Shown here: in pieces, positions 12,595 to 23,045 of the stretch | Position numbering within the stretch: position 1 is the first letter of the stretch | Layout of the letters: each line of letters begins with the position of its first letter | Made by a program: the position numbers and the translations under genes | The notes under the pieces: generated by a model | The model's database searches: none | What the model saw: only the letters and a program-made list of their open reading frames with translations | Told to the model about the DNA's origin: nothing | NCBI GenBank assembly: GCA_002900995.3 | Contig: CM035314.1 | Span: forward strand, 961,252-1,025,251 | Direction: 5' to 3' | Source: Ganoderma boninense | Lineage: Eukaryota > Basidiomycota > Agaricomycetes > Polyporales > Polyporaceae | DNA length: 64,000 nucleotides

Positions 12595-13464
12595 CGGGTA
12601 TAAAAGGCCGATGACATGTCACTTGACAGTGCCCTGTAGCGGAAATTTAGAGAGGGGTGCTTGGAAGAGTGGGGGAAATAGTCACGGTCGAGATACGACT
12701 AAGCATACGGCGATTCCATCGTGTTATTGCAGGAAAATCAGAGTGTTTGCTTCTCGGACGCGGCCTGGCCATGGGGCGTCGAAAACAGATGGGGAGATGC
12801 GGGACGAGGGAGCAGGGCAGGATCGACTACCTTGCAACGAGCTGGTGGGAGGAGGGGTAGGGGTTTTGGGGAAAGAGGGCTGGGGAATGTCTACCGAACA
12901 TGCAGTAATCGGCAGGCAGTTGACAAGGGAAAGAGACAAGTGCGTCGGCATGAGTTTGCAACGGTGACAAATAGGTTGACTCACGCAAGCCGGGAGCGCA
13001 GGGATAGAGATGGGTTGCTGTAGGCTGTAACCGTTGAATTAGAAGCGGGGTGAGGTAGGCAACGGTAACCGTGTACAGTGGGTGGTGGGCTGTACGACTA
13101 GTAAAGGTTGTGCAATGAGTACATCACAACTGTGGAGCGCTGGTTGGGGATGCAAGATGTCGGAGTAGGTTTGTTGCTAGGGGATGAGGACCAACCCTGG
13201 CAGCTGCTGGTCGTTGGGGCTGGGTTTGTAAGTGTAAGTCGTCTAGACTTCGCCGTGACCGAGATGCCGGAGGGTATCGATGGACGGTGGTGAAGGGACC
13301 AAGGTGTATGCAATATAGATATACGAAAGGAGGTCGTATGAGCCGGTATATAAGAGGTAGCGAAGCATGGTGAGATGGCATCGTCTTGTTAGCCCACTGT
13401 AGGGTATCGACTTCGTCCTTGGTAGCGGTATATACTCTTGGCGCCACAACTAGCGACTTTACCT
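12595..13464. other. Intergenic, nothing recognised
   Basis: No recognisable gene, RNA or repeat. It contains the putative promoter region of the plus-strand gene that starts at 13,465. Confidence 0.4.
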
Positions 13465-14973
13465 ATGGATGCTGCCGACGATCTCCTTGCGAAATACAAG
13501 AAGCATCCGTTTGCGAAAGGACTGCTGCCATTCCAGGCAACCGTCGCTGAGCTCGGCACGCCAGATTCGAAGATATGTGCTACCCAGGATGGCAGTCAAC
13601 GTTGGGTGGTGAGTAGTTTACTACTGCTGTGGAAAAGACACTACTGACCTGCGAGCAGATTCAAAACAAGGTGACCGGCCAGCCGGCGCTGTTCAGTCAC
13701 GCTGCGATGTTTGCGGAAGGCGACGACATGTTGACAGGGAATTACGTCCCTATGGATGAGTTGACACCGTTTGGTGTCGACCCTAGGAACGTGTAAGTTA
13801 CCAGTTTCGTGGAAATTGGAGACGTGCTAAATAGGATCCAGGCAACGAAGGGCGAATACTCGATGCTTTTACACGTACATATTCGATACGTTTACTGATA
13901 TAAGCTTGTACGAGGGACAGTGGGTAAGTACCGTGCTTGTGTGTATCGAATTTGACTGACTGGCTCGTAGACTCTAGACGAGTATATTGCAAACGTCCAG
14001 GGGTTTAACCCGAGGAGCCGTCCTCGTCGGGCGTACTTGTCGGGTCATGACGTTCGATACCGGTCGCGCTTCTGGATGCAGACGCCGATGTTCTTGAGGA
14101 AAGGACCTAACACGGAGCCGACTGGGGCAACAGCACATCTGCATCCCTGGGTCGCTGAGGCGGAGCGACAGTCGAAAGGGTTCCGGGGGAACCCCGACAG
14201 GCCACGGGTGTGGGTGAAGGACGGCGACGACATAGTGCCAATAGCGGAGCGGCCTCGGCGTACCTTGCAACGTGGCGACGTATTGGCGGTGTCGTTCAGC
14301 TTGACGTACCACATTACGAACACGAACTGGTTCCCGCAGTTTCACCCAGCAGACCTTGTGGTGTTGCAGGCTGGCGATGGCGATGTCGCGGATTACAGTG
14401 CCCCGGCGATTGATTTATATAACCGCCCGCCGCCGAGTTTTGGTGTGGACAGCGGTGGTGATAGTAAGTACAACAGTGATAGCGAGTTGTGTGCCGTACT
14501 GACCTTTAAACGCCGTCGTGTGCCTCAGGTGACATGGAGGGTTTGGAAGCTCAAGTGCCTCCACAGGGTCCTGCTGGAGGTGGAAACAATGCGTCGGCGA
14601 TGGAAGACATTGTTGAAGGGGAGGTGCAGATGAGAGCTCACCTCGGGATTCCCGCAGGCCAGCAGGTGCGGATGGACGTCGACGACGGTGGGGCGCGAGC
14701 CACTACGGGGTTGTTGGATTCGCTCGGTCCCGCGGAACAGACGGGGATCGGGGTGACTGAAGGTGAGGCTCGTAATGTGAGTTTTGGTCCGTCGTAGCGG
14801 GATTGTTGATGTTGTCACGGCAGCATTCGAGTTACTGGACGCCGGCGGGGATGGACGTGAAAGTGAAGTGGAAGAGTTTGTGGACTTGGCCGCTCAAGAG
14901 GATGGAGTCCGTCCGGTGCGGTCAGGGGGCGGGAGGAGTGGGCGTTCAGTGCGTAAACGCTCGTAGGAGGTAG
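13465..14973 (+). CDS. Uncharacterised multi-exon protein
   Basis: Clear gene structure, unknown function. Exons 13465-13608, 13659-13792, 13842-13923 and 13971-about 14,467, plus a 3' exon from about 14,530, join in frame across introns with good borders (GTGAGT/GAGCAG, GTAAGT/ATCCAG, GTAAGT/TCGTAG, GTAAGT/CCTCAG). The N-terminus reads MDAADDLLAKYKKHPFAKGL. The central part is rich in aromatic and charged residues (NTRCFYTYIFDTFTDISLY; GFNPRSRPRRAYLSGHDVRY; FWMQTPMFLRKGPN). A later block, QRGDVLAVSFSLTYHIT followed by NWFPQFHPADLVVL, looks like the core of a beta-rich domain. The tail is Gly/Glu/Asp-rich and probably disordered. No signal peptide or catalytic motif was recognised. The exact stop (14,966-14,973) depends on the last splice. 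Confidence 0.72.
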
Positions 14974-15593
14974 ATCGTAGTCCCGGCAGGGGCCGACCAA
15001 TAGAGCAGGTGCTTTGTTATTCTTTTGTGTACTTCGCAGTTTAGATGCGTTGTTATATGCATTGATATAGTCGGATTTATATTACGCGGCTGTTGTATGC
15101 CATAAAAGATGATCCCTATGAGGCACGCTGGAAGTATGCAATCGGGGTGTGCACACGAGTTTTGTCTAGGTATTTATGTAGGCGAATCGGAACGTACGCG
15201 GGAGCGCGGGAGAAGTATATACCGGTAGATATGCAAGAGGAGGGGCAGGGCTGGTCACCGGCAGGTGCAACTGAACCACATGAGCGATATGGAGGGGAAG
15301 GTTGCTAGCGATATAGGCTCTCAAGTACTACCTTTTAATCGACGACAATTGTACGTTGTAGAGAGTCAGTCGACGTAGTGTGGAGGGGGGACATGTAGAG
15401 CGTTATGAGAATACAAGCAAGCGTTTCAGCTACGACGACTAACGCGTATGTCCAAGATGTGGTGGATGAAGATACGTGCTTGGTACCAGGTGTTCAGTAT
15501 GGGCGGTAAGGGGACGTTGCCTGTCGATGCGACGAAAGGACGCACGGAAGAGCACAGAACCACGTCGCGAAGCGTGACCAAGCTATGGGAGGC
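14974..15593. other. Intergenic, nothing recognised
   Basis: Space between two convergent genes (plus-strand orphan, minus-strand Zn2Cys6 regulator). No RNA gene or repeat was seen. Confidence 0.4.
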
Positions 15594-17461
15594 CTAAAAT
15601 CCAGACGGCCAACGAGCAGTGGATGAAGATCCGCCAGCCTTTGGTGGCGGAATTAGAAATTGTGCGGCCATGAGACGTCGACGTTCACTTACCTGTTGAT
15701 CGGAAACGGTGTTTCGCAACGACGGACGTTGGTCGTTAGGGCAGGGGTTGGGATGCGCCGGCCCCTTGCCTTTCCGCTTAGAACCTGACGCGCGGGGGGT
15801 CTTCTTGTCCGTATGACCAGGTTTGTAGAAAGAAGGCGGAAGGAGCGTCAGCAAAGACGGAACGGAGGGGTTCGCAGATGGCCTGGATGATTGGATTGCC
15901 TATGGATGCGTAGGTAACTCTATTATCAGTGCGGGCGGTGCAGGTTCCACGAGTGGACACACCGAGAGGTTCATGTGGTCACCGCGAGAGAGAGCGTCGA
16001 ATGTTGCTTGGGACTGACGGTAGTCGACGATGTACCCGTTGCGTCTAAGGTCATTGTTAACTCGAAGGGCTTTGACAAACGACGTAAGGGGGACGATAGT
16101 CAGCGGGGCGTAAACAGATGGATAGATGGGGTATGCGACTGACTTTGTGAAACCGGCACCTGCGGGGCAAGTTGTGAACTGTTGCCCGTCGATGCAGGAC
16201 CGCGCCTAGGAACCGGCGTCGACGAGCCGTCCTCCATGGCGCACGGGGACCCGTAAGAGGTTGAGCAGGCGGGATCCGCGTACGAGCGGGGTTGCGTTGC
16301 AGGATCCAACGCCGTAAAGGCTGGTATTTGGGCAAGGGCGTGCAGAGGAGGCAAGATTGGAGAGCTGCGGTACACCGGGGATGTCGCGTCGGTGAGAGGA
16401 GGGGCGACGACTGGGAGCGAGCATAGATTATCGACGTGTTCGAGAGAGTCGCTTGTGAAAGGTGGACGGAACATACCGTCATAAGCAGAAGTCGGGAACA
16501 TTCCGGTACTAACATGGGCGTGGCGGTCAGACACGTCGAAGTACGCGGTGTTGGAACTTGTAGGGGGTAGATCGGTATGATCGAACGGGCGCTGACGCGG
16601 GGTCGTGCAATCCATGTCGTCGGGCGAGAGAGGAGCATGGCCGACGAGAGGACCTGAAAGCATCAAGTCGTCGGCGCCTGAAGAGAGGGACAGAGAAGGG
16701 AGACGGAGGGTATCGGTGGGGGACGTGTCGGCGGGTGGCCGCGCGAAAGGGGGGCCGTCGTGGAAGGCGGCGATACGGTCGCCACGAGGTACGTATGGAG
16801 GGTTGGTATCATGCCCATAACCGCTAGGCGAGGGGTACGTCTGACGCAGGAAAGGATAGTTGACCTCGGATTGCAGGGTTCCAGGCCCGGAAGAGAGGGA
16901 GCGAGAATCGTGAGAGGTGGCTGGGCGTAGCTGTTGCAAGTTAGCAAGATGAGAGCGCAAGGCGAAACCGTGGCCACGGACCTTCTTTTCGTCAGGCTGT
17001 GTAGGGTATATGCCGTGCGGCGAGGTCGTATAGTCCCCGGTGTACTTCCGTTTGTGGGAAGCACTTACAGGGGAGCCTTCAACCCAAGGCCATAGACAAG
17101 GCAGCCCTTGCTGTCGGCAATTGAAGCATGTCGGTTGGTAGCCTGGACACTGAGAAGTTGGTGTCGCTGTGAGCATCCGCATAGGATAGAGACGTCGACA
17201 CGCACAGGTAGATTGGAGGCGCTGCAAGGCAGACATGCAAATGTTCCAGATACTTGGTCGTCGCGGACCGAGTGCCGCCGTCCACTGTCAACGTCTGTAA
17301 TACAATGTCAGGCTGTCACAGGGTACGGAGGGGGGAAGGGACACATCGCCTAGGAAGCATACGAAAGCCAGCGTCGTCGTAGGAACACCACCTGGGGTTG
17401 AGGAGGAACCATACGTACTCTGCACGGTGCCTGAGGTATTGTTTTCAGGTACGTTGTTCAT
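15594..17461 (-). CDS. Zn2Cys6-type putative transcription regulator
   Basis: The start at 17,461 gives MNNVPENNTSGTVQ. A phase-1 intron then leads into the exon ending at about 17,208, and a GTGCGT...TTCTCAG intron joins the two halves of the cluster. After splicing the cysteines read C-x2-C-x6-C-x6-C-x2-C-x6-C (ACLPCSASNLPC then PGYQPTCFNCRQQGLPC), the exact spacing of fungal binuclear zinc clusters. Without splicing the first half is lost. The long middle part (16,100-17,090) is rich in Pro, Ser and Thr with no obvious fold. It is followed by a short structured segment (SFVKALRVNNDLRRNGYIVDY, near 16,050) and a basic Ser/Arg tail. The first half of the cluster lacks the usual run of Arg/Lys between its cysteines, so DNA binding is inferred from spacing only. 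Likely nuclear. Confidence 0.72.
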
Positions 17462-18116
17462 GATCTAGAGGACTGAGGTGTGTGGGGGGGGGAGGGAAGG
17501 GCTACACGGGTGGGAGAAAGAGGGAAAGCGTAGATGTAGAGGTTGCGCGACCCGCAGGCTACGTAATGCGACGGATGTGAGGAAGACACCGAGAAGTAGT
17601 GGGGGTTGAAGCATTGCTAAACTGAATTTCCAGGAGGAAGCCCTGCCAGTAAAGGAACTTCGCTCACCGGACAGGATTTCAAGTTAGGTGATTGTACTTA
17701 CATTGACAGACGCAGACGCGCGGGAAGTCTTGTAGCCGGGTGGTGGGGATTTGCTCACGAGGACTTCACGTCATAGTTAGACATCGAGCGCTGCGGTACC
17801 TGCCGCATGTGGAGCAAGAACAGGTAGGAGGTGTGCTACAAACTGTCAACGAGTTAGAGGAAGGAAGTTCTTGCTCGGTGGGAAGATGCCGGAAACTGGC
17901 TGCTCGCTCAGACGCCGTTGAGCGCTCCGCGGCCGGGCTTGACGAAGCATGAAGCGAGAGAAGGAGAAGACTCGGACTGCGAAACGAGGTGGCCCGCTGG
18001 TTCGAAGACGGCAGTGCGGTAAGGACGAAGAACGGGCAGAGCACTTGAGAATTAATCGTCGTTGAGACGGGACCGAAACTGGCGGAGTTGTACATGATTC
18101 TAGCTAAGAGCAATGC
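17462..18116. other. Intergenic, nothing recognised
   Basis: A Ser-rich minus-strand frame at 17,766-18,113 has no recognisable motif. The stretch lies between the 3' end of the F-box-like gene and the promoter of the Zn2Cys6 gene. Confidence 0.4.
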
Positions 18117-21100
18117 CTACTCGATAACCTCGACGGAGATGAACTTCTTGACCACTGAATCGGCCGAAGGGCTGGTATCGATGGTATCTACGTGCTGGGA
18201 ATAAAGATCAGAACCTAGATACCGGAGAGGCGATAAGTCAGTCAGTGAGGCCCGTGAGGAGAACAGAGTGCACGTGGGACGTGGCTCACCAATCCCTGCC
18301 TCAGCGTGAGGACTGTGTGGTTCTAGCACCCAGTGGTCACCGGTAGACACGATGGGGAGTCTAGGGCGGCCTGCGATCCACACGGTTTCAAAATCCAAAA
18401 TCATAATTGCACCGTCAGAGAAAACGAGATTCCCGTCAACGTCATGGTCGGTAGTGGGTCCCCAGGACTCTACGGGGGAGAACTCGTAACCCCTGGATTC
18501 GTATTTTCCGCGTGCAAGTGCGAGCTTGTCCGAGGGTGCGAGTTCAGAGACCAACGCACGGCCATCAAGCGTGTATGCAGGGAAAGCGCATACCGCGCCG
18601 CGGGGGGATATGAAGTTTACGACGACGCTGGACCAGAAATACAGTAAAGGGCTGCATGGACTGTCGGTTGAGCTCTGGATGACGTCGAGGCGAGAGCCCG
18701 CAGACGTGAGGTAGCGGCGGACTGTCTTGATGCCGTGGTAACGTGGATTACGGCGCAATCCGAAGTCTTGGTCCAACGAAGCAAGCTGAAGCCGTTCGAG
18801 GTCGTGAAGAAATTGGGAGTATGTACCTTCGGGGAGGTAGACGTCCATGTCCCCGGGGTTCCAAGAATCCGTCCACGCTAGGAACGCGAGAGCTGCTGAT
18901 CCTGAGATAACGCCTCGGTGAACTGCGAGCAAGTCGTTGAACTCGGCGGCGCGGGTTCCAAAGAACCAGCAGAGTACAGTGTAGTATCGCCGGCGAAGCT
19001 CGACTGATACAAGTGACTGAAATGCCCGGGAGGATGCCGCGCAACGAGTAAGAGACTTCGTATTGCAGCGTTGAAGCACCACCTGCTGTGGTGTTCGTAA
19101 TGCATTATTAACCGGCTAATGCCTGGGGACTTAATACAACATTAACCGTCAGTATTCCTATTGCATTACAATGCCCCGGGACAATGCCCGGAACTTCCTA
19201 AAAGGGATGGGGCCTCCCGGAGGCACCGGTTCAAGCCCCACTGTGCGCATTTTTTGCTTATCTTGTTAGATAAGAGAGATCTAAGAGTCCGGAAGGGCGC
19301 TTTTTTGCTTATCTCTTAGATAAGAGATATCTTGCATCTCCCATCAATCAGGGCCTCCCCCATCAATCAGGGCTTCTTCCGGCTGCCTCTACCAACCTCC
19401 TGGCTGTGCACCCCCAATTAGGCAGGTCCCTCCTGTACTGGCAGGCAGGGGACCTTCTGGGGGCTGCCCTGGGGCCAATACTGACCTGTTTACCTTCATT
19501 ATAGGCTCATTTGGTTCGCATTTTTAATGGGCTTCAAATGTGTATAGCTGGACTGTCCCATATGTATGCACTCCTGTGGTATAGCCCATTTACTGTTCGC
19601 TCTAGGGAGTAGTAAATGGGCTGTATCTCGGCCGTTTCTTGGACGATCTGTACGCCTAAGGGCTCGTTAGAACCGTCTAATTAACGCGGTTCTAATGAGC
19701 CCTCATGCGTACAAAACGGTCCACCCGTTGCGGAGTTATGGCTACACCTTTCTCCTACCCAGGAGGGCAGGTAGCCATATCTTGAGATAGGGTGGTCTGA
19801 TTCGCTCCATCTTTGTTGCTGCTGGTAGATACATGCTCACAGACACTGGGATAGCTTCTAGACCAATGCTGCATTGTTTGTTGAATGGTCCACAAGCCAA
19901 TTACTAGTCGACTCAGCTATATTGCAATGTATTTAATATGGTCTTTCCCTGAAGGCACATCTGGGCGCTGGCCTTTGTATTATATGTGTATATGGTGCTT
20001 AAATGCTCTCACAAAATTCCATGGCCATTGGACATCATACACCATTGCTATTCCACTTATAGTTTGAACAATAGTTCACATTTCTATACCCTATTACTGC
20101 CTTACTGTGCAGCATGTGATAGGCTGTTGGAAAGCGATAAATTAGGGCTTTCTAACGGTACTAAAATCATAGGAATCGGCCCAGAACTGAAGAAGATATG
20201 GGTAGAACAATAAGTTTAAGACACTTGGGTGCTGGATTAAGACACTTTCCGGAGGTGTCTTACTGTAGGCTGTGTATACCACCAACTAGCCCTGGCAATG
20301 CATGACCCATATCTTCCCCATTTCTGGTCTGTTTCCCATGGTTGTTTTTGCGTTGGATAGCTCTTGTTTAGGTGCTTTTGATCGCACTATTAGTACTCTA
20401 GGCAGTGGTAAGGAAAAATATACATCATGACCACAGTGAAAAACACCAATATATATGTTGTAAATTGTCCACTTGATGTATGGGTGTGGTATTTTGTACA
20501 TGGCTAGAGGTATGCAATAGTAACATGTTGCACAAGAGAGCATGCAATTCGCCCAATATTTGCCAATTCTAGCTATCAAACATTGCAAAGTCATCCTGCA
20601 GCTAGTGTTTCGAGTATCAACATTTTTGCAATGCCTAGATTACTATTCTAAATGCTATCCCAGTGTCTGTGAGCATGTATCTACCAGCAGCAACAAAGAT
20701 GGAGCGAATCAGACCACCCTATCCCAAGATATGGCTACCTGCCCTCCTGGGTAGGAGAAAGGTGTAGCCATAACTCCGCAACGGGTGGACCGTTTTGTAC
20801 GCATGAGGGCTCATTAGAACCGCGTTAATTAGACGGTTCTAACGAGCCCTTAGGCGTACAGATCGTCCAAGAAACAGCTGAGATACAGCCCATTTACTAC
20901 CCCCTAGAGCGAACAGTAAATGGGCTATACCACAGGAGTGCATACATATGGGACAGTCCAGCTATACACATTTGAAGCCCATTAAAAATGCGAACCAAAT
21001 GAGCCTATAATGAAGGTAAACAGGTCAGTATTGGCCCCAGGGCAGCCCCCAGAAGGTCCCCTGCCTGCCAGTACAGGAGGGACCTGCCTAATTGGGGGTG

Positions 21101-21472
21101 CACAGCCAGGAGGTTGGTAGAGGCAGCCGGAAGAAGCCCTGATTGATGGGGGAGGCCCTGATTGATGGGAGATGCAAGATATCTCTTATCTAAGAGATAA
21201 GCAAAAAAGCGCCCTTCCGGACTCTTAGATCTCTCTTATCTAACAAGATAAGCAAAAAATGCGCACAGTGGGGCTTGAACCGGTGCCTCCGGGAGGCCCC
21301 ATCCCTTTTAGGAAGTTCCGGGCATTGTCCCGGGGCATTGTAATGCAATAGGAATACTGACGGTTAATGTTGTATTAAGTCCCCAGGCATTAGCCGGTTA
21401 ATAATGCATTAGGAGCACCACAGCTGCTGGAAGCACATGCAACATGCTGTCGACATCGAGCCTGTGCATCAT
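18117..21472 (-). CDS. F-box-like protein with a nucleotidyltransferase-like signature, split by a 2.3-kb element
   Basis: Exon 1 (21,472-21,422) encodes MMHRLDVDSMLHVLPAA; exon 2 (19,082-18,117) continues VVLQRCNTKSLTRCAASSRAF. Joined at GC|T...GTGGTG / CACAGCAG|GTG they give an F-box-like core (LPAAVVLQRCNTKSLTRC) in perfect frame, about 338 aa in all. Downstream the protein has GSAAL followed 15 residues later by DMDVY, the G-S...D-x-D spacing typical of nucleotidyltransferase-fold proteins. No enzymatic activity is shown. Paralogues lie at 26,611-27,639 and 45,014-46,719. The gene is interrupted by the long inverted-repeat element at 19,098-21,411, which would have to be removed as an intron for a full protein. 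The F-box assignment is by pattern only. Confidence 0.62.
19098..19855 (+). repeat. Left inverted arm of the foldback element
   Basis: Begins TAATGCATTATTAACCGG and ends GGGATAGC. It contains a tRNA B-box-like GGTTCAAGCCC at 19,228-19,238 followed by T6 at 19,250-19,255, two direct copies of CATCAATCAGGGC, and nested palindromes around 19,585-19,620 and 19,655-19,705. Confidence 0.92.
20654..21411 (-). repeat. Right inverted arm of the foldback element
   Basis: Reverse-complement copy of 19,098-19,855 with the same length. Differences seen include AGGGGG for AGGGAG and TCAGCTG for TCGGCCG. The near-identity suggests a young insertion or ongoing gene conversion between arms. Confidence 0.92.
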
Positions 21473-21479
21473 TCAGTCA

Positions 21480-22259
21480 GTGAGTGTGGAGATTGAGGTC
21501 TTCATTGAGAGGCTGACATGTCTGAGAAGGTGCGGGAAAGCCTGGACAATAGGTTGTTAGTCGGGAATAGATACCGGTATGCGATGTGAATGAGGAGAAG
21601 GGTAGGGGAGACGCTTACGCTTGAGGTGGTGGAGATTGCCTGGGGGGCGGGCTGGTGTGGGTGTGACGGGACATTATATGCGCTTTTAGCCGGTAGCAGT
21701 ACGACGATGCGATGGTCTGAGAAGAAAGCGTCGAATGGTAAGGGAGTAGGTTCAAAGCGACGTCCGTCTGGAACAAAAAACGCGAATGTGAGGTTCAATT
21801 TCTGTGTCGATGAAAACTGGCCGAAGGGTCTGCAAGGTGAGGAGCGACGTGGTTGAAAGGTAGAGGAGATCTATGGTAGGTGGTCGCCATGGGCACGCGG
21901 CGAGGTACATAAGGTTCACCAATACCGTCCGTGTCGAAAATTTGGGATTAGCATTGTGGTAGCAACAAGGCCGTGTAGCACGTCTGTCAGGTGCTACATG
22001 GGTACTACATGAATTGTTGGAGACTGTATTGGCTAGGACGTCGAGCGAGACATATAGGGCGTGAGTCGGACGCAGAGCATATAAATACAGGTAAAAACTC
22101 ACGTATAGACAACACGGCAGTCGAGCAAGCCATGGACGGTGTCCCAACGGTCGTTCTTGCAGTGCCGTTATACATCCCCTTATCACCTCATCCTGTCACG
22201 CGAAGGAAAGTATGTGGGATTCCAGGCCTAAGTGTCGCTGACGGAAACTGACTGCAACT
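21480..22259. other. Unresolved stretch with competing frames
   Basis: A minus-strand frame at 21,502-21,798 and plus-strand frames near 21,590-21,856 both look partly protein-like (for example minus-strand FAFFVPDGRRFEPTPLPFDA), but neither has a recognisable domain or firm splice sites. It may hold 5' exons of the plus-strand gene at 22,260 or an upstream gene on the minus strand. Confidence 0.3.
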
Positions 22260-23045
22260 TTGGATTGGAAACAGAACATTGCGCTTGTCAACCTCGAAGT
22301 CCAGTTGGTGGGACGCACTCGGGTGCGAGCGAAGACACAATGGACCGTTGTCCAACCGGAGACGGGGTTTGACGGACTTTTACGATGCGGCATTGGATCA
22401 GGGCCGATCGCACCGGGCGTAATGGTGTTTATGCCCCACGATGTCATGGTAACTCCTGTGTATTTGTTTATCAACTATATAGAGGGAAAGCGGGTGCGGG
22501 TACATCTCAACTTGCGATTTAGTTTCCTAGAGTCCGACTTATATTTAGTTGGGAAACAGCCGGGCCTCATCGTCGAAGTAACGGTTTCCAGCACCTCGTC
22601 CTCCTGTGACGACTTCACGGTCAAAGCAGGGGTGCATGTGAACAGGAACGCCCGTGTCGAGTATTCATCGGAGGTTTCATTGGATGGTCTGGAAATGACA
22701 AGACGTGAGGGGAGCTGCAAGATAAGTGATGATGAGTTGGAGCGGGCAAGATCTGCGTTAATCGCTCACATGGAAGCGCGAGGGGATTCGCTGAGGCCGA
22801 GGGAGGTTGGGGATGAGGAGTGTAAAGACGTAGGGATGCGTGGAAGGCCCCGCGAGGGAGTACCGTCGAGAGACGACGATGAAGTGGACGTAGTGGAGAG
22901 GGACGTGACCGTAGCTGTCAGTGACGGTGGAGAAAGGAGCGAGGAGACGGGACCGGTGCTTACCGTTAACCGACGACGTCCACACAACAACGGGATGTGC
23001 CCGGTAGCTTGTCCAGAGCACTGTGTGGACGATTTGTACGCGTAA
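22260..23045 (+). CDS. Hypothetical protein exon, 261 codons open
   Basis: Long open plus-strand frame ending with a stop at 23,043-23,045. It opens without an ATG, so it is probably a 3' exon, or else starts internally near 22,420. The first 130 codons have alternating hydrophobic strands (GVMVFMPHDVMVTPVYLF, VRVHLNLRFSFLESDLYLV) suggesting a beta-rich fold. The last 100 are acidic and Arg-rich and look disordered. I do not recognise a family. There is no signal peptide or catalytic motif. Confidence 0.4.
   Translation: MDWKQNIALVNLEVQLVGRTRVRAKTQWTVVQPETGFDGLLRCGIGSGPIAPGVMVFMPHDVMVTPVYLFINYIEGKRVRVHLNLRFSFLESDLYLVGKQPGLIVEVTVSSTSSSCDDFTVKAGVHVNRNARVEYSSEVSLDGLEMTRREGSCKISDDELERARSALIAHMEARGDSLRPREVGDEECKDVGMRGRPREGVPSRDDDEVDVVERDVTVAVSDGGERSEETGPVLTVNRRRPHNNGMCPVACPEHCVDDLYA

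Larger units (their letters stand above)
19098..21411. mobile_element. Long-terminal-inverted-repeat (foldback) element, non-autonomous
   Basis: A 2,314-bp element whose first about 758 bp are repeated in inverted orientation at the other end, leaving about 798 bp of AT-rich non-coding DNA in the middle. Only about four mismatches were noted by eye over the compared half of the arms. No transposase is encoded. The direct repeat AGCACCAC lies just outside at 19,075-19,082 and 21,414-21,421, as expected for an 8-bp target-site duplication, although the duplications do not abut the inverted arms exactly (15 and 2 extra bases). Each arm contains nested small palindromes and an R(T)-rich tail-like stretch. 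It may be hAT-related by duplication length only. Confidence 0.85.
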
